This document shows, one piece after another, positions 55,424-64,000 of a stretch of 64,000 bases of DNA. The stretch covers positions 62,001-126,000 of the forward strand of contig CAMDFX010000006.1 of assembly GCA_945897805.1 (NCBI GenBank). Reading direction: 5' to 3'. The stretch's first letter is position 1. Every line of letters begins with the position of its first letter. The stretch is from Chryseobacterium gleum (GTDB lineage: Bacteria; Bacteroidota; Bacteroidia; Flavobacteriales_D; Crocinitomicaceae). Made by a program: the position numbers and the translations under genes. The notes beneath the pieces are model-generated. The model searched no databases, had not been told where the DNA came from, and worked only from the letters and a program-made list of their open reading frames with translations.

Positions 55424-55538
55424 GAAAGTAGAAATACTTAAAAAAGGATTTAAATAGAATACCAATTGCTTAAAAGACCAATTACTTTCAACTATAAACT
55501 TCCATTTATCAGGTATTTATATTCCTCCAATTTCTTTG

Positions 55539-55546
55539 TATCTTTG
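55539..55546 (+). promoter_or_regulatory. -7 promoter element of the YciO-like gene
   Basis: TATCTTTG matches TAnnTTTG, 17 bases before the ATG at 55564. Confidence 0.6.
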
Positions 55547-55563
55547 CCTAAAGCCAGAAAATC

Positions 55564-56181
55564 ATGATTATTGAAATAAATCCGCAGAATATCGACGAAA
55601 GATTAATTAACCAAGCAGCTGATGTGCTCAAAAAAGGTGGAATTATTATTTTCCCAACAGATTCAGTATATGCCATGGGATGCGATTTATACAATAAAAA
55701 TGCGTTGGCGAAATTGGCGAAATTAAAAGGCGTTAAATTAAATAAAGCCAGATTTTCAATCATTTGTCACAATTTGAGTGATTTATCGAACTATGTCAAA
55801 CAAATTGACAGACCAACTTTCAAGTTATTGAAGCAACATTTACCTGGTCCTTTCACTTTTATTTTGACAGCAACCAACGAAATTCCAAAATTATTTGATT
55901 CAAACAGAAAAGAAATTGGCGTCAGAATACCTGACAATCAAATCATTCTGAAAGTCACGGAAGCATTAGGAAAACCAATTGCAACAACTTCTTTACACGA
56001 TGATGAGGATACTTTTTTAGACTATTTCATTGATCCTTATGAAATCTACCAAAGATTTGACAAGGAAGTCGATTTAGTGGTTGACGGCGGATACGGAAAA
56101 TTGTATGCGTCCACCATCATTGATTGCACATCAGGCGCTCCTGTAATTATTCGTCAAGGAATTGGAAAACTTGATAGTTAA
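55564..56181 (+). CDS. Sua5/YciO/YrdC-family protein (YciO-like)
   Basis: A 205-residue YrdC-fold protein with KKGGIIIFPTDSVYAMGCDL (about 23-42), LKGVKLNKARFSIIC, LPGPFTFILTATNEIP and GKPIATTSLHDDED where true TsaC has STSAN. This change and the extra C-terminal loop are usual in YciO-type paralogues, which bind RNA but have weak or different activity. The window's other copy (4355-4903) is the probable TsaC. It has its own promoter and is followed after 52 bases by a GATase gene. Confidence 0.82.
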   Translation: MIIEINPQNIDERLINQAADVLKKGGIIIFPTDSVYAMGCDLYNKNALAKLAKLKGVKLNKARFSIICHNLSDLSNYVKQIDRPTFKLLKQHLPGPFTFILTATNEIPKLFDSNRKEIGVRIPDNQIILKVTEALGKPIATTSLHDDEDTFLDYFIDPYEIYQRFDKEVDLVVDGGYGKLYASTIIDCTSGAPVIIRQGIGKLDS

Positions 56182-56233
56182 ATATTTTTCTTAATTTTCA
56201 ATCTGTAAAACAGCACTTTCAAATTCAAAAAGT

Positions 56234-56812
56234 ATGATGCTCATTATAGATTGCGGAAGTCAAAAAACGCCATTCATCGAACAAACTGTTGATTTAGAGA
56301 TGGATTATAAAACTGTCAAACTTTTTGATGCAGATAAAAATGTTGCCAACGATTGCCAAGGAATTATTATTTCCGGCGCGCCGATTTTGATTACAGAAGT
56401 TGATAATCAGCCATATTTAGACCAATTATCATGGATTAAAGAGGTTAATATTCCTGTCTTGGGCATTTGTTTTGGACATCAAATATTGGGATTATTGTAT
56501 GAAGCAAATGCTGCTCGACAAAAAGAAGACCGAGATTGGCAATTGATTGAATCTTTAGAAAATCATTCAATATTGGAAAAATTACCGATAGAATTTGAAA
56601 TGATGGAAGATCATTGTGAATCGATTTCCGTTCCTCGAGACTTTAAATTACTGGCTGTTTCTGATGCTTGCGTCAACGAAGCAATGTATCACAAATCGAA
56701 ACCATTTTTTGGCGTACAATTTCATCCAGAAGTTTCTGGAAATCAAGGTTCAATAATTATTGAAAACTTTGTTAATATTTGTAGAAAAACAAACACTGAA
56801 ATTCAAAAATAA
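56234..56812 (+). CDS. Class I glutamine amidotransferase domain protein (GuaA-N-like)
   Basis: A 192-residue class I GATase. The nucleophile Cys is in VLGICFGHQILG (about 76-87), the His-x-Glu pair in GVQFHPEVSGNQG (about 163-175), and the N-terminus MLIIDCGSQKTPFIEQ resembles the amidotransferase half of GMP synthase. No synthase domain follows. It could supply ammonia to a partner or hydrolyse gamma-glutamyl compounds. The 3' end runs 17 bases short of the next start. Confidence 0.8.
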   Translation: MMLIIDCGSQKTPFIEQTVDLEMDYKTVKLFDADKNVANDCQGIIISGAPILITEVDNQPYLDQLSWIKEVNIPVLGICFGHQILGLLYEANAARQKEDRDWQLIESLENHSILEKLPIEFEMMEDHCESISVPRDFKLLAVSDACVNEAMYHKSKPFFGVQFHPEVSGNQGSIIIENFVNICRKTNTEIQK

Positions 56813-56828
56813 AACGAGATATTCGCAC

Positions 56829-58085
56829 ATGCTTTTAAATAGAATTTGGATTGGAATGTTTTTGATTGCCATGTTGATGGCTTTAGGGAAACTCATATTT
56901 TGGCAAGATTTAAATATTTTTCAGACAATGATTAATAGTTTGTTCGATGCTGCAAAATCTGGCTTTGAGCTATCATTGGGATTAACGGGAGCACTTTGCC
57001 TTTGGATGGGATTTATGAAAGTGGGCGAAGAAGCTGGCGCAATCAGAAAAATGTCAAAAATTGTTTCTCCACTTTTTAGCCGGATTTTTCCTGAAATCCC
57101 AAAAAATCATCCAGCAATTGGTTCTATGATGATGAATATTTCCGCCAATATGATCGGTTTAGACAATGCTGCTACGCCAATGGGATTGAAAGCGATGAAG
57201 GAGTTGCAGACTTTAAATCCTGAACCAGAAGTTGCTACCAATGCACAAATCATGTTTTTGGTTTTAAATGCTTCAGGACTAACTATCATTCCAGTCAGTA
57301 TTCTTGCATTGCGGGCCACCAATGGTTCCTCCTCACCTGCAGAAGTTTTTTTACCGATTTTGATTGCAACATTTTTCGCAACATTAGCAGGATTAATTTA
57401 TGTTTCTATCAAACAAAAAATCAACCTTTTCGATAAGGTCATTTTGGCTTATATTGGTTCTTTGACCGCCTTCATTGTCGGACTAATGATTTTTCTCTAC
57501 TCAAATCCGTCATGGATTGAACCTGTTTCTTCCGTCGGAAGTAATTTGATTTTATTTGGAATCATCACCATGTTTATTGTGCTTGGAATTAGGGCCAAAG
57601 TAAATGTTTACGAGTCATTTATTGACGGCGCAAAAGGTGGTTTTGAAGTTGCAATCAGCATTATTCCTTATTTAGTTGGAATGCTTGCAGCAATTGCCGT
57701 TTTCAGAGCCAGCGGCGCTTTGGATGGTTTGATCGATTTAATAAAAATGGGATTGGTGGCAGTTGGCGTCACCACCACAACTTTTGTAGATGCATTGCCA
57801 GTTGCTTTCATGAAGCCATTTTCAGGAAGTGGAGCACGCGCGTTGATGGTAGAATCGTGGTCGACTTATGGTGTAGATTCCTTTGTTGGTAAGTTGGCAG
57901 CTACATTTCAAGGAAGTACAGAAACTACATTTTATGTTTTGGCTGTTTATTTTGGTTCTGTCAAAGTAAAAAACACCAGATACGCCGCAATGGGCGGAAT
58001 TATTGCGGATATTGTTGGTGCATTGACTGCCATTTTTGTTGCATATTTATTCTACAGACACAATGTTGAATTGGTTCAAAAATAA
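56829..58085 (+). CDS. Nucleoside-recognition (Gate) domain membrane protein, SpmA-SpmB fusion type
   Basis: The ATG at 56829 gives 418 residues with about ten membrane helices; an upstream frame to 56760 overlaps the GATase gene and is not needed. Two Gate-domain halves are recognisable: SLGLTGALCLWMGFMKVGEEAG with HPAIGSMMMNISANMIGLDNAATPMG (SpmA-like) and GGFEVAISIIPYLVGMLAAI with ALPVAFMKPFSGSGARALMVE (SpmB-like). Fused SpmAB proteins occur in non-sporulating Bacteroidota; the transported ligand is unknown. The next gene starts 23 bases before its stop. Confidence 0.87.
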   Translation: MLLNRIWIGMFLIAMLMALGKLIFWQDLNIFQTMINSLFDAAKSGFELSLGLTGALCLWMGFMKVGEEAGAIRKMSKIVSPLFSRIFPEIPKNHPAIGSMMMNISANMIGLDNAATPMGLKAMKELQTLNPEPEVATNAQIMFLVLNASGLTIIPVSILALRATNGSSSPAEVFLPILIATFFATLAGLIYVSIKQKINLFDKVILAYIGSLTAFIVGLMIFLYSNPSWIEPVSSVGSNLILFGIITMFIVLGIRAKVNVYESFIDGAKGGFEVAISIIPYLVGMLAAIAVFRASGALDGLIDLIKMGLVAVGVTTTTFVDALPVAFMKPFSGSGARALMVESWSTYGVDSFVGKLAATFQGSTETTFYVLAVYFGSVKVKNTRYAAMGGIIADIVGALTAIFVAYLFYRHNVELVQK

Positions 58086-58548
58086 GAAGAAAGCTACGGA
58101 AACAATAAGCGAAATCGCTGAAATAATTCCAATGAAACCAATGAATTACCAACCGAAAATAATTTTGGCTTGGGCAAAAGCGGTGGAAGGAAATGTGCAA
58201 ATTGCAAGGTGGCTGACAGACAATGGTTTTCCAGAATTGACAATTGCATGTTCTGCAATAAGGTTGAAAGATGAAGCAAGAACTTGGTTGATGCAAAATG
58301 GTTTTCCGCATTTGATGGCAATGATCAACGCTTCCGAAGGAAACAAAAAAGCTTCAAAATGGCTTGAAATTAATAAATTAGATATTTTATTTCACATTTC
58401 TCAAGCGGTAGAAGACGATCAAAAATCTTGGGCTTGGCTGAAACACAATGGAACGCAAGATTTATTTATTTTGGCGCAAAGTATCAAAAAAGTGAAGGAT
58501 AAAATCGAGGAAAGACACAACGACATTCACAGTTTTGGTGGGGATTAA
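58063..58548 (+). CDS. Protein with five tandem 25-residue helical repeats, unknown function
   Basis: With the ATG at 58063 the protein has 161 residues and no signal peptide. From residue 32 it is built of five tandem units of almost exactly 25 residues (32-56, 57-81, 82-106, 107-131, 132-154). The consensus is roughly x-x-L-x-x-x-x-x-A-h-x-x-x-x-x-A-x-x-W-L-x-x-N-G-F; two units end in NGFP. Each unit would form two short helices. I do not recognise it as ankyrin, TPR, HEAT or Sel1. It overlaps the SpmAB-like gene by 23 bases, so the two are translated together. Confidence 0.75.
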   Translation: MLNWFKNKKKATETISEIAEIIPMKPMNYQPKIILAWAKAVEGNVQIARWLTDNGFPELTIACSAIRLKDEARTWLMQNGFPHLMAMINASEGNKKASKWLEINKLDILFHISQAVEDDQKSWAWLKHNGTQDLFILAQSIKKVKDKIEERHNDIHSFGGD

Positions 58549-58610
58549 TAAGTACTTTGATCAATGTCTGTTTAAAAAATCACAATCAGAAAGTTAAACT
58601 ACTCTAAATC

Positions 58611-61600
58611 ATGGCATTCATATTTTACAAACGAAAAAAATTTTGGAAAAGACTACTATTTCTTAGTATAATATTACCTGTATTTTTATTTTTTGCAGTA
58701 GTAACAGTTGTCTACTTTAAGCAAGATTCAATAGTAAGTCACATTATCAAAACTGCCAATGCGGATTTTACTGGCATGATTAAAATTAAAGGAAGTCATG
58801 TTTCTCCTTTCGCTACATTCCCAAATATTTCAATAGACATTGAAGGACTTCAAATTTTTGAAGGTAAAAAAGATATAAAGAATGAACGAATAGTTTATAT
58901 CAAAGACAGTTACATCGGATTTAATATTTGGGATTTAATTGCAGGCAAATATGATATTAATTCAATTCGAATTTCAGACGGAAGACTTTCCATTGTCCAG
59001 CACAAAGATGGATCGTTTAATATTTCAAACGCTTTTAAGAGTAAAATACCAATCGAAAACGTTGAAGATGAATTTAATTTAGACTTAAAATCTATCAGTA
59101 TGGATAGAATAAATTTGTCAAAATTAAATGAAGAAAATAATGTTTTAGTAAAAACCTTCGTTAGTAAAGCAAAATCAAAATTTAAGACAAGCAGTAAAAT
59201 TTTGACTTTAGATTTAAATTCAAATTTCGAATTAAGTATACTAAAGAACAATAAAAAAACATTTATTGAAAAGAAACATTTCAAAGTTGATACAAAAATT
59301 GAAATAAATGAAGTTACCAAAATTTTAACCGTTTCACCAACTGAGTTAAATCTTGAAAATTCCACCTTCGGCTTTCAAGGAAAGATACATTTAAATAAAG
59401 ACGCTGACTTAGATTTACAATTTAAAGGAAACAAACCAAACTTTGATCTCATTTTAGCCCTCGCTCCTTCTGAATTACAATCAACTTTGAAAAAATTTGA
59501 AAATAATGGACAAATCTATTTCAACATACATGTTTTAGGAAAATCTGCAAATGGTCATAAACCAGCAATAAATGGGATATTTGGATGTAAAAATGGCCAA
59601 TTCAATAACCTAGAATCAAAGAAAAAATTGTCAAAGATTGGATTTAAAGGAACTTTCACAAATGGTAAAAAACATGACTTAGAAACAATGAAGTTTGTTT
59701 TAGAAGAATTTTCAGCAAAACCAGAAGCTGGAATTTTCTCCGGAAAACTGACTGTTGAAAATTTCAAATCTCCCAATATTGACATGAAACTAATTTCGGA
59801 TTTTGATTTAGATTTCTTAGCTAAATTCTTCAATACTCAAGAATTAAAAGGATTGTCTGGAGGTGTGAAATTAACCATGAATTTCAAAGATATCATCGAT
59901 CTCAAAAATCCTGAAAAGAGTATAGAACGTCTCAATGAATCCTATTACACTGAATTAGAAATCAACAATCTTAAATTCAAAACTTCAGAATTAGATATCC
60001 CTATAAACAATTTAAATCTAAAAACCTCATTAACAGGACATCAAGCAAAAATAGAAAAGTTTGATATTGTGATTGGAAAGTCAGATTTACACATCAATGG
60101 ATCCATAAATGATTTGCCTGCACTTATTCATCATACAAACATTCCTATCTCATCAGATTTGAAAATTAAATCGAAATTTATTGACCTTGCTGAATTAACA
60201 AAACAAAAAGATGGTAAAATTGGCTTAAATGAACAAATCAACAACTTAAGCCTAAAACTTAAATTTTTAGGTACTGCAAAATCAATCGCAGAATCTCCAA
60301 CTCTTCCAATTGGTGAATTTTTTATCGAGGATCTTTATGCAAAAATGAAGTATTATCCTCATACACTGCATGATTTCCATGCTGATGTTTTGATTGATAA
60401 AAAAGATTTTAAAATTGTAGACTTTATGGGCATGATTGACAAATCAGATTTCAACTTTACTGGCAAATTAGGGAATTACGACATTTGGTTCAATGAAGAA
60501 ATGAAAGGAGATACAAAAATTGAATTTGACCTAAAATCTAACTTATTGCAGTTCGACAATACGTTCAAATATGGCGGCGAAAATTTTGTACCAGAAGAAT
60601 ACAGACACGAAGAAATCAAACAACTCAAAATCCATGGATTTGCAGATTTACATTTCAAAAAAGTACTACACTCTACTGATTTATATTTGACACAATTAGA
60701 CGGTAAAATGAAGGTTCATCCATTAAAGCTTGAAAATTTTAAAGGTCGAATTCACTTGCAAAACGAACAACTAACTGTAAACAATTTTGGAGGTAAAATA
60801 GGAAAATCACAGTTTGAATTGGATATGGATTATTTTCTGGGGAAAGAAAATAAAACCAAAAAAAATAAAATATCCATCCGTGCTCCAAACCTAAATTTTG
60901 ACGAATTAATGAACTATAATCCACCACCAAAAACTGCAAAAATTACAAATGCTGTTAATCATGACAAAGTTTTTAGCATTTTTGATTTTGACATTCCAGA
61001 AATAAATATTCAAATTAATGTCGGACATTTAAATTATCATAAATACATCTTAAATCAGTTTAGTTTGGATTTAGAATCAGAAAAGAATCATATTTTTAAA
61101 ATAAATAAACTTACTTTTGAGGCCGTTGGCGGTTCTTTTGACCTACAAGGATATTTAAGTGGAAAAGATAAAAAACACCTATATTTAAATCCAATACTTA
61201 CCATAAAAAACATAGATTTAGATAAATTTTTGATCAAGTTTGACAATTTTGGCCAAGACCACATAGTTTCGGAAAACTTACATGGAAAATTTTCAGGAAA
61301 AATTACGGGGAAGATTCACCTTCATGCTGATTTAGTTCCAAAAATTGATGATTCAGAAATAAAAATGGAAATGACAGTTGTAAATGGAAGGCTTGAAAAC
61401 TTCGCAACTATTATTGCTCTTTCAAATTATTTTCAAGATAAGAATCTATCAAAAATTATGTTTGATACACTTGATAATGTTTTCACACTGAAAAAAAGTG
61501 TTTTTGAAATACCTAAAATGACTGTCAATTCCACTTTGGGCTTCATGGAAATCACTGGCAAGCAAAGAATTGAAGGCAATATGGAAATGGACTATTTAAT

Positions 61601-61784
61601 CGGCATTCCATGGAAAATGATTGGTCAAGTAGCATCTAAAAAACTTTTTAAAAGAAAAGAAAATACAACCTCCGAAAATGAAGATGAAATTCAATACCGC
61701 CAAAAAAACTCCAAATTTGTTTTTATAAAACTATCTGGTGACTTGGAAAATTATAAAATTGGTTTAGCAAAAAAGGTAAAATAA
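58611..61784 (+). CDS. AsmA-like family protein
   Basis: A 1057-residue protein with one N-terminal membrane helix (LLFLSIILPVFLFFAVVTVVYF) and a very long beta-rich periplasmic part. The N-terminal block GMIKIKGSHVSPFATFPNISIDIEG is typical of AsmA proteins, as is the C-terminal region (HADLVPKIDDSEIKMEMTVVNGRLENF near 910). AsmA-like proteins bridge the envelope and are linked to phospholipid transport to the outer membrane. It starts 62 bases after the repeat protein on the same strand, without an obvious promoter. Confidence 0.85.
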   Translation: MAFIFYKRKKFWKRLLFLSIILPVFLFFAVVTVVYFKQDSIVSHIIKTANADFTGMIKIKGSHVSPFATFPNISIDIEGLQIFEGKKDIKNERIVYIKDSYIGFNIWDLIAGKYDINSIRISDGRLSIVQHKDGSFNISNAFKSKIPIENVEDEFNLDLKSISMDRINLSKLNEENNVLVKTFVSKAKSKFKTSSKILTLDLNSNFELSILKNNKKTFIEKKHFKVDTKIEINEVTKILTVSPTELNLENSTFGFQGKIHLNKDADLDLQFKGNKPNFDLILALAPSELQSTLKKFENNGQIYFNIHVLGKSANGHKPAINGIFGCKNGQFNNLESKKKLSKIGFKGTFTNGKKHDLETMKFVLEEFSAKPEAGIFSGKLTVENFKSPNIDMKLISDFDLDFLAKFFNTQELKGLSGGVKLTMNFKDIIDLKNPEKSIERLNESYYTELEINNLKFKTSELDIPINNLNLKTSLTGHQAKIEKFDIVIGKSDLHINGSINDLPALIHHTNIPISSDLKIKSKFIDLAELTKQKDGKIGLNEQINNLSLKLKFLGTAKSIAESPTLPIGEFFIEDLYAKMKYYPHTLHDFHADVLIDKKDFKIVDFMGMIDKSDFNFTGKLGNYDIWFNEEMKGDTKIEFDLKSNLLQFDNTFKYGGENFVPEEYRHEEIKQLKIHGFADLHFKKVLHSTDLYLTQLDGKMKVHPLKLENFKGRIHLQNEQLTVNNFGGKIGKSQFELDMDYFLGKENKTKKNKISIRAPNLNFDELMNYNPPPKTAKITNAVNHDKVFSIFDFDIPEINIQINVGHLNYHKYILNQFSLDLESEKNHIFKINKLTFEAVGGSFDLQGYLSGKDKKHLYLNPILTIKNIDLDKFLIKFDNFGQDHIVSENLHGKFSGKITGKIHLHADLVPKIDDSEIKMEMTVVNGRLENFATIIALSNYFQDKNLSKIMFDTLDNVFTLKKSVFEIPKMTVNSTLGFMEITGKQRIEGNMEMDYLIGIPWKMIGQVASKKLFKRKENTTSENEDEIQYRQKNSKFVFIKLSGDLENYKIGLAKKVK

Positions 61785-62082
61785 AATATTTGTGCTCAAT
61801 TTTTTAAACAAATAGTTGCAAATCTCTTTTGTGATTGGCTCTAATCGATTAAATTTAAGACGCTAGTATTAAAAATAAAAAGTTTCAATTTGAGTTAAAA
61901 AACTCCTAGGTTTTAGAATGTTTTAATTTTTATAAAACATTGTATTTTAGTTGTATAAAAACTTATCAACCAAAAAATAGCACTGATAAAACAGGTGGTT
62001 AAAAACTTTTGAAATTTTGAACAAAATGATTTGATTTTGTTATATTATTTTACCTACTTTCGACTTGCTAAAATTAAAAACT
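61785..62082. other. Intergenic region between AsmA-like and M43 genes
   Basis: About 300 AT-rich bases. AATGTTTTA (61917-61925) pairs with TAAAACATT (61933-61941), a weak hairpin that might end the AsmA transcript but lacks a T run. TACTTTCG near 62055-62062 is a one-mismatch -7 element for the M43 gene. Nothing else is seen. Confidence 0.4.
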
Positions 62083-64000
62083 ATGAAAATAAAGAAACTT
62101 ATTTCTGTTAAGTTAATTGTCATTTTATCTCTTTTCTCTCTTTCAACAAATATTGCTTTTTCTCAAAATGTTGTGCGCTGTTTTACAGACGAAATGGATT
62201 CAATTTTAAAAATTAATAACCCTGATATTGAATCAAAACAAGCGTTTGAAAATTGGCTTGGTAATGAAATGCAAACCAATACGGCAGCAAAAATTATTGG
62301 CGGTGTTTATTACATCCCTGTCGTTGTGCATGTTATTCATAATGGTGAAACTGTTGGATCTGGAACAAATGTTTCTTTCGCCGCTATTCAATCTCAAATT
62401 GATGTGCTAAATGAAGATTTTCGAAGAATGCTAGGTTCAAATGGTTGGAATACTAACGCAGCAGGAGTAGATACAAAAATTGAATTTTGTTTAGCTCAAC
62501 GAAGACCGGATGGTTCAGCATTTGCCGCTGGCGAGCCAGGAGTTAACAGAATTAATAGAAACACAGCGGGTTTTAGTACACCTCCTTTTTCAACAACATA
62601 TATTGATGCAACAATCAAACCTTGGACTTATAATAACAACACTCCAACTGCCACAAGAGGTTGGGATCCTACAAAATACATGAATATTTGGTTGTGCAAC
62701 ATTTCAGGAGGAATTTTAGGTTATGCGCAATTTCCTCAATCACCGATTGGTGGAATGGGTTGCGGAACTCCTGTGGCTTCAACTGATGGCGTTGTATTCC
62801 TTTATAATTCAATTGGAAAAAGTGCTGTTACTGGTTTTGCTGGCCCCTATAATGAAGGAAGAACTGCGACTCATGAAATTGGTCACTGGCTAGGATTGCG
62901 ACATATTTGGGGCGATGGAGGATGCACAGTAGATGATTACTGCAACGATACACCAGAAGCGGCGGCTGCAAATTATGGTTGTCCGACAGGAACAAATTCT
63001 TGCACTGGAGCGCCAGATGCTGGAGTTGATATGATTGAAAATTACATGGACTACACGGATGATTTGTGTATGAATATTTTTACTGAAGATCAAAAAATGC
63101 GCATGAGAACTGTATTGGAAAGCAGTCCTTTGAGAGTAAGTTTGATAAATTCAGATGCATGCACTCCACCGATTGCAAGCGATGCAGCAGTGATAGATGT
63201 AATTAATCCAAAAGGTGATAATTGTGCAGGAAGCATCACTCCTACTGTGGTTCTGAAAAATAGAGGTTCAAGTAATTTGACTTCTGCAACAATTTCTTAT
63301 TCAATTGACAATGGATCTGTTACGACTTTTAATTGGACTGGAAGTTTAACTCCAAATGCAACTGCAAATGTGAATCTTACCGCATTTACAAGTCCCCTAG
63401 GAACGCACTTTTTCAAAACATGGTCAACTTTACCAAATGGTGCTGCTGATCAAGCTGTTGTTTACGATACATCTGGAATTTCATTTGTAATATCTAATGG
63501 TGAAATGGCACCATTTGTTGCCAATTTTGATGGTTCAGTTTTCCCTCCAGATGTAAGATGGCAACTAACAAATGGAGGTTCAGATTGCTACTACTGGGTG
63601 GGCGCATCTGGAGTTTCTAGTACCGGTGTTTTTGCCAACAACATTGCGCAAGTCCCCATGTTTGGAAATTCTACCGCTCAAACAGAATCTTTGATAACTC
63701 CAATTTTCATTTTACCTTGTAATGCAACTGCAGCAAATATTGAGTTTGATGTTGCTTATAGAAGAAGAACAAGTTCAACAAATGAGCAACTTTTTGTAGA
63801 TATTTCAACTGATTGCGGTGCAACGTGGAATTCAACTCCGATTTTCAATAAAAGTGGAGCAACACTTGCCACAAGCACAACATTAGCAACGACTTCCTGG
63901 TATCCAACTGCTGCAACGCACTGGAGAAATGAAACAATTAGTTTATTGTCATTTGTTACTGGAACATCATCAAACGTTAAATTCAGATTCAGAGCAATTG
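62083..64000 (+). CDS. Secreted M43 (pappalysin-type) zinc metalloprotease, 3' end outside window
   Basis: An uninterrupted frame from ATG 62083 to the window end (639 codons). It has a signal peptide (VKLIVILSLFSLSTNIAFSQ) and a propeptide-like stretch. The M43 catalytic domain (about 85-345) has the zinc site HEIGHWLGLRH near residue 266, CNDTPEAA, and the Met-turn ENYMDYTDDLCMNIFT. Beta domains follow, with VINPKGDNCAGSITPTVVLKN (split by Gly/Asn turns) and a DVAYRRRTSS block. Bacteroidota homologues end in a T9SS tail, expected beyond 64000. It should degrade extracellular proteins. Confidence 0.9.
   Translation, partial: MKIKKLISVKLIVILSLFSLSTNIAFSQNVVRCFTDEMDSILKINNPDIESKQAFENWLGNEMQTNTAAKIIGGVYYIPVVVHVIHNGETVGSGTNVSFAAIQSQIDVLNEDFRRMLGSNGWNTNAAGVDTKIEFCLAQRRPDGSAFAAGEPGVNRINRNTAGFSTPPFSTTYIDATIKPWTYNNNTPTATRGWDPTKYMNIWLCNISGGILGYAQFPQSPIGGMGCGTPVASTDGVVFLYNSIGKSAVTGFAGPYNEGRTATHEIGHWLGLRHIWGDGGCTVDDYCNDTPEAAAANYGCPTGTNSCTGAPDAGVDMIENYMDYTDDLCMNIFTEDQKMRMRTVLESSPLRVSLINSDACTPPIASDAAVIDVINPKGDNCAGSITPTVVLKNRGSSNLTSATISYSIDNGSVTTFNWTGSLTPNATANVNLTAFTSPLGTHFFKTWSTLPNGAADQAVVYDTSGISFVISNGEMAPFVANFDGSVFPPDVRWQLTNGGSDCYYWVGASGVSSTGVFANNIAQVPMFGNSTAQTESLITPIFILPCNATAANIEFDVAYRRRTSSTNEQLFVDISTDCGATWNSTPIFNKSGATLATSTTLATTSWYPTAATHWRNETISLLSFVTGTSSNVKFRFRAI

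Noticed and set aside
61917..61941. Hairpin after the AsmA-like gene as an intrinsic terminator
   Set aside because: The stem is entirely A/T-rich with only one C:G-containing step pair and no T run, so it is not counted as a terminator.

Overview
The window is about 34% GC (estimated by eye) and comes from a chromosome of a Bacteroidota bacterium, most likely Flavobacteriales; a Crocinitomicaceae/Cryomorphaceae-like member is a guess. The reasons are: many genes are preceded by the Bacteroidota -7 promoter element TAnnTTTG and almost none by a Shine-Dalgarno sequence; several secreted proteins end in a type IX secretion (T9SS) sorting tail; RpoD is short and lacks region 1.1; GAPDH carries an N-terminal extension; and parA-parB-DUF5683-dapB-lepB-wbqC lie in the order usual for this phylum. 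I see no tRNA, rRNA, CRISPR, insertion sequence or prophage.

Layout. 1-4.9 kb: end of a TPM-domain protein, YigZ/IMPACT protein, M42-like peptidase, then a leftward pyrR-pyrB-DUF6122 operon and rightward trmD-tsaC. 4.9-12.4 kb: SNF2 helicase, ROK sugar kinase and GH92 alpha-mannosidase. 12.4-19.9 kb: exported superoxide dismutase with an extra C-terminal domain, HtrA protease, RpoD, GAPDH, ferredoxin, a secreted unknown and a PUR-domain protein. 20-29 kb: parAB/dapB/lepB operon, a phosphoribosyltransferase, murQ, an outer-membrane-associated protein and mnmA. 29-31.6 kb: XRE repressor, an unlisted 58-residue ORF, tatA and an acyltransferase. 31.7-36.7 kb: a T9SS-secreted hydrolase with PETase-like architecture, a conserved unknown, and an MbnH/MbnP-like di-heme peroxidase pair. 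36.8-44.6 kb: AddA/RecB-type helicase-nuclease, BatA protein, a degenerate dihydroorotase, a methyltransferase and a pseudouridine synthase. 44.6-49.9 kb: a leftward four-gene operon behind a cobalamin riboswitch (DUF4465 surface protein, TonB receptor, BtuG-like propeller lipoprotein, T9SS cargo), which reads as a vitamin B12 capture system. 50-58.5 kb: lipoprotein, aminotransferase, D-Ala-D-Ala dipeptidase, a SpeD-SpeE fusion with a SpeB-like ureohydrolase, a second YrdC protein, a GATase, an SpmA/SpmB-type membrane protein and a 25-residue-repeat protein. 58.6-64 kb: AsmA-like protein and the first 639 codons of a secreted M43 metalloprotease that runs off the window.

The least ordinary signals are: the B12 riboswitch operon with T9SS cargo; the MbnP/MbnH-like pair; the secreted PETase-like hydrolase; five genes whose TAnnTTTG element ends only 4-5 bases before the ATG, suggesting leaderless mRNAs; the XRE regulator and small ORF that share an ACAAATGT motif; the SpeD-SpeE fusion; the two-domain exported SOD; and the tandem 25-residue-repeat protein.
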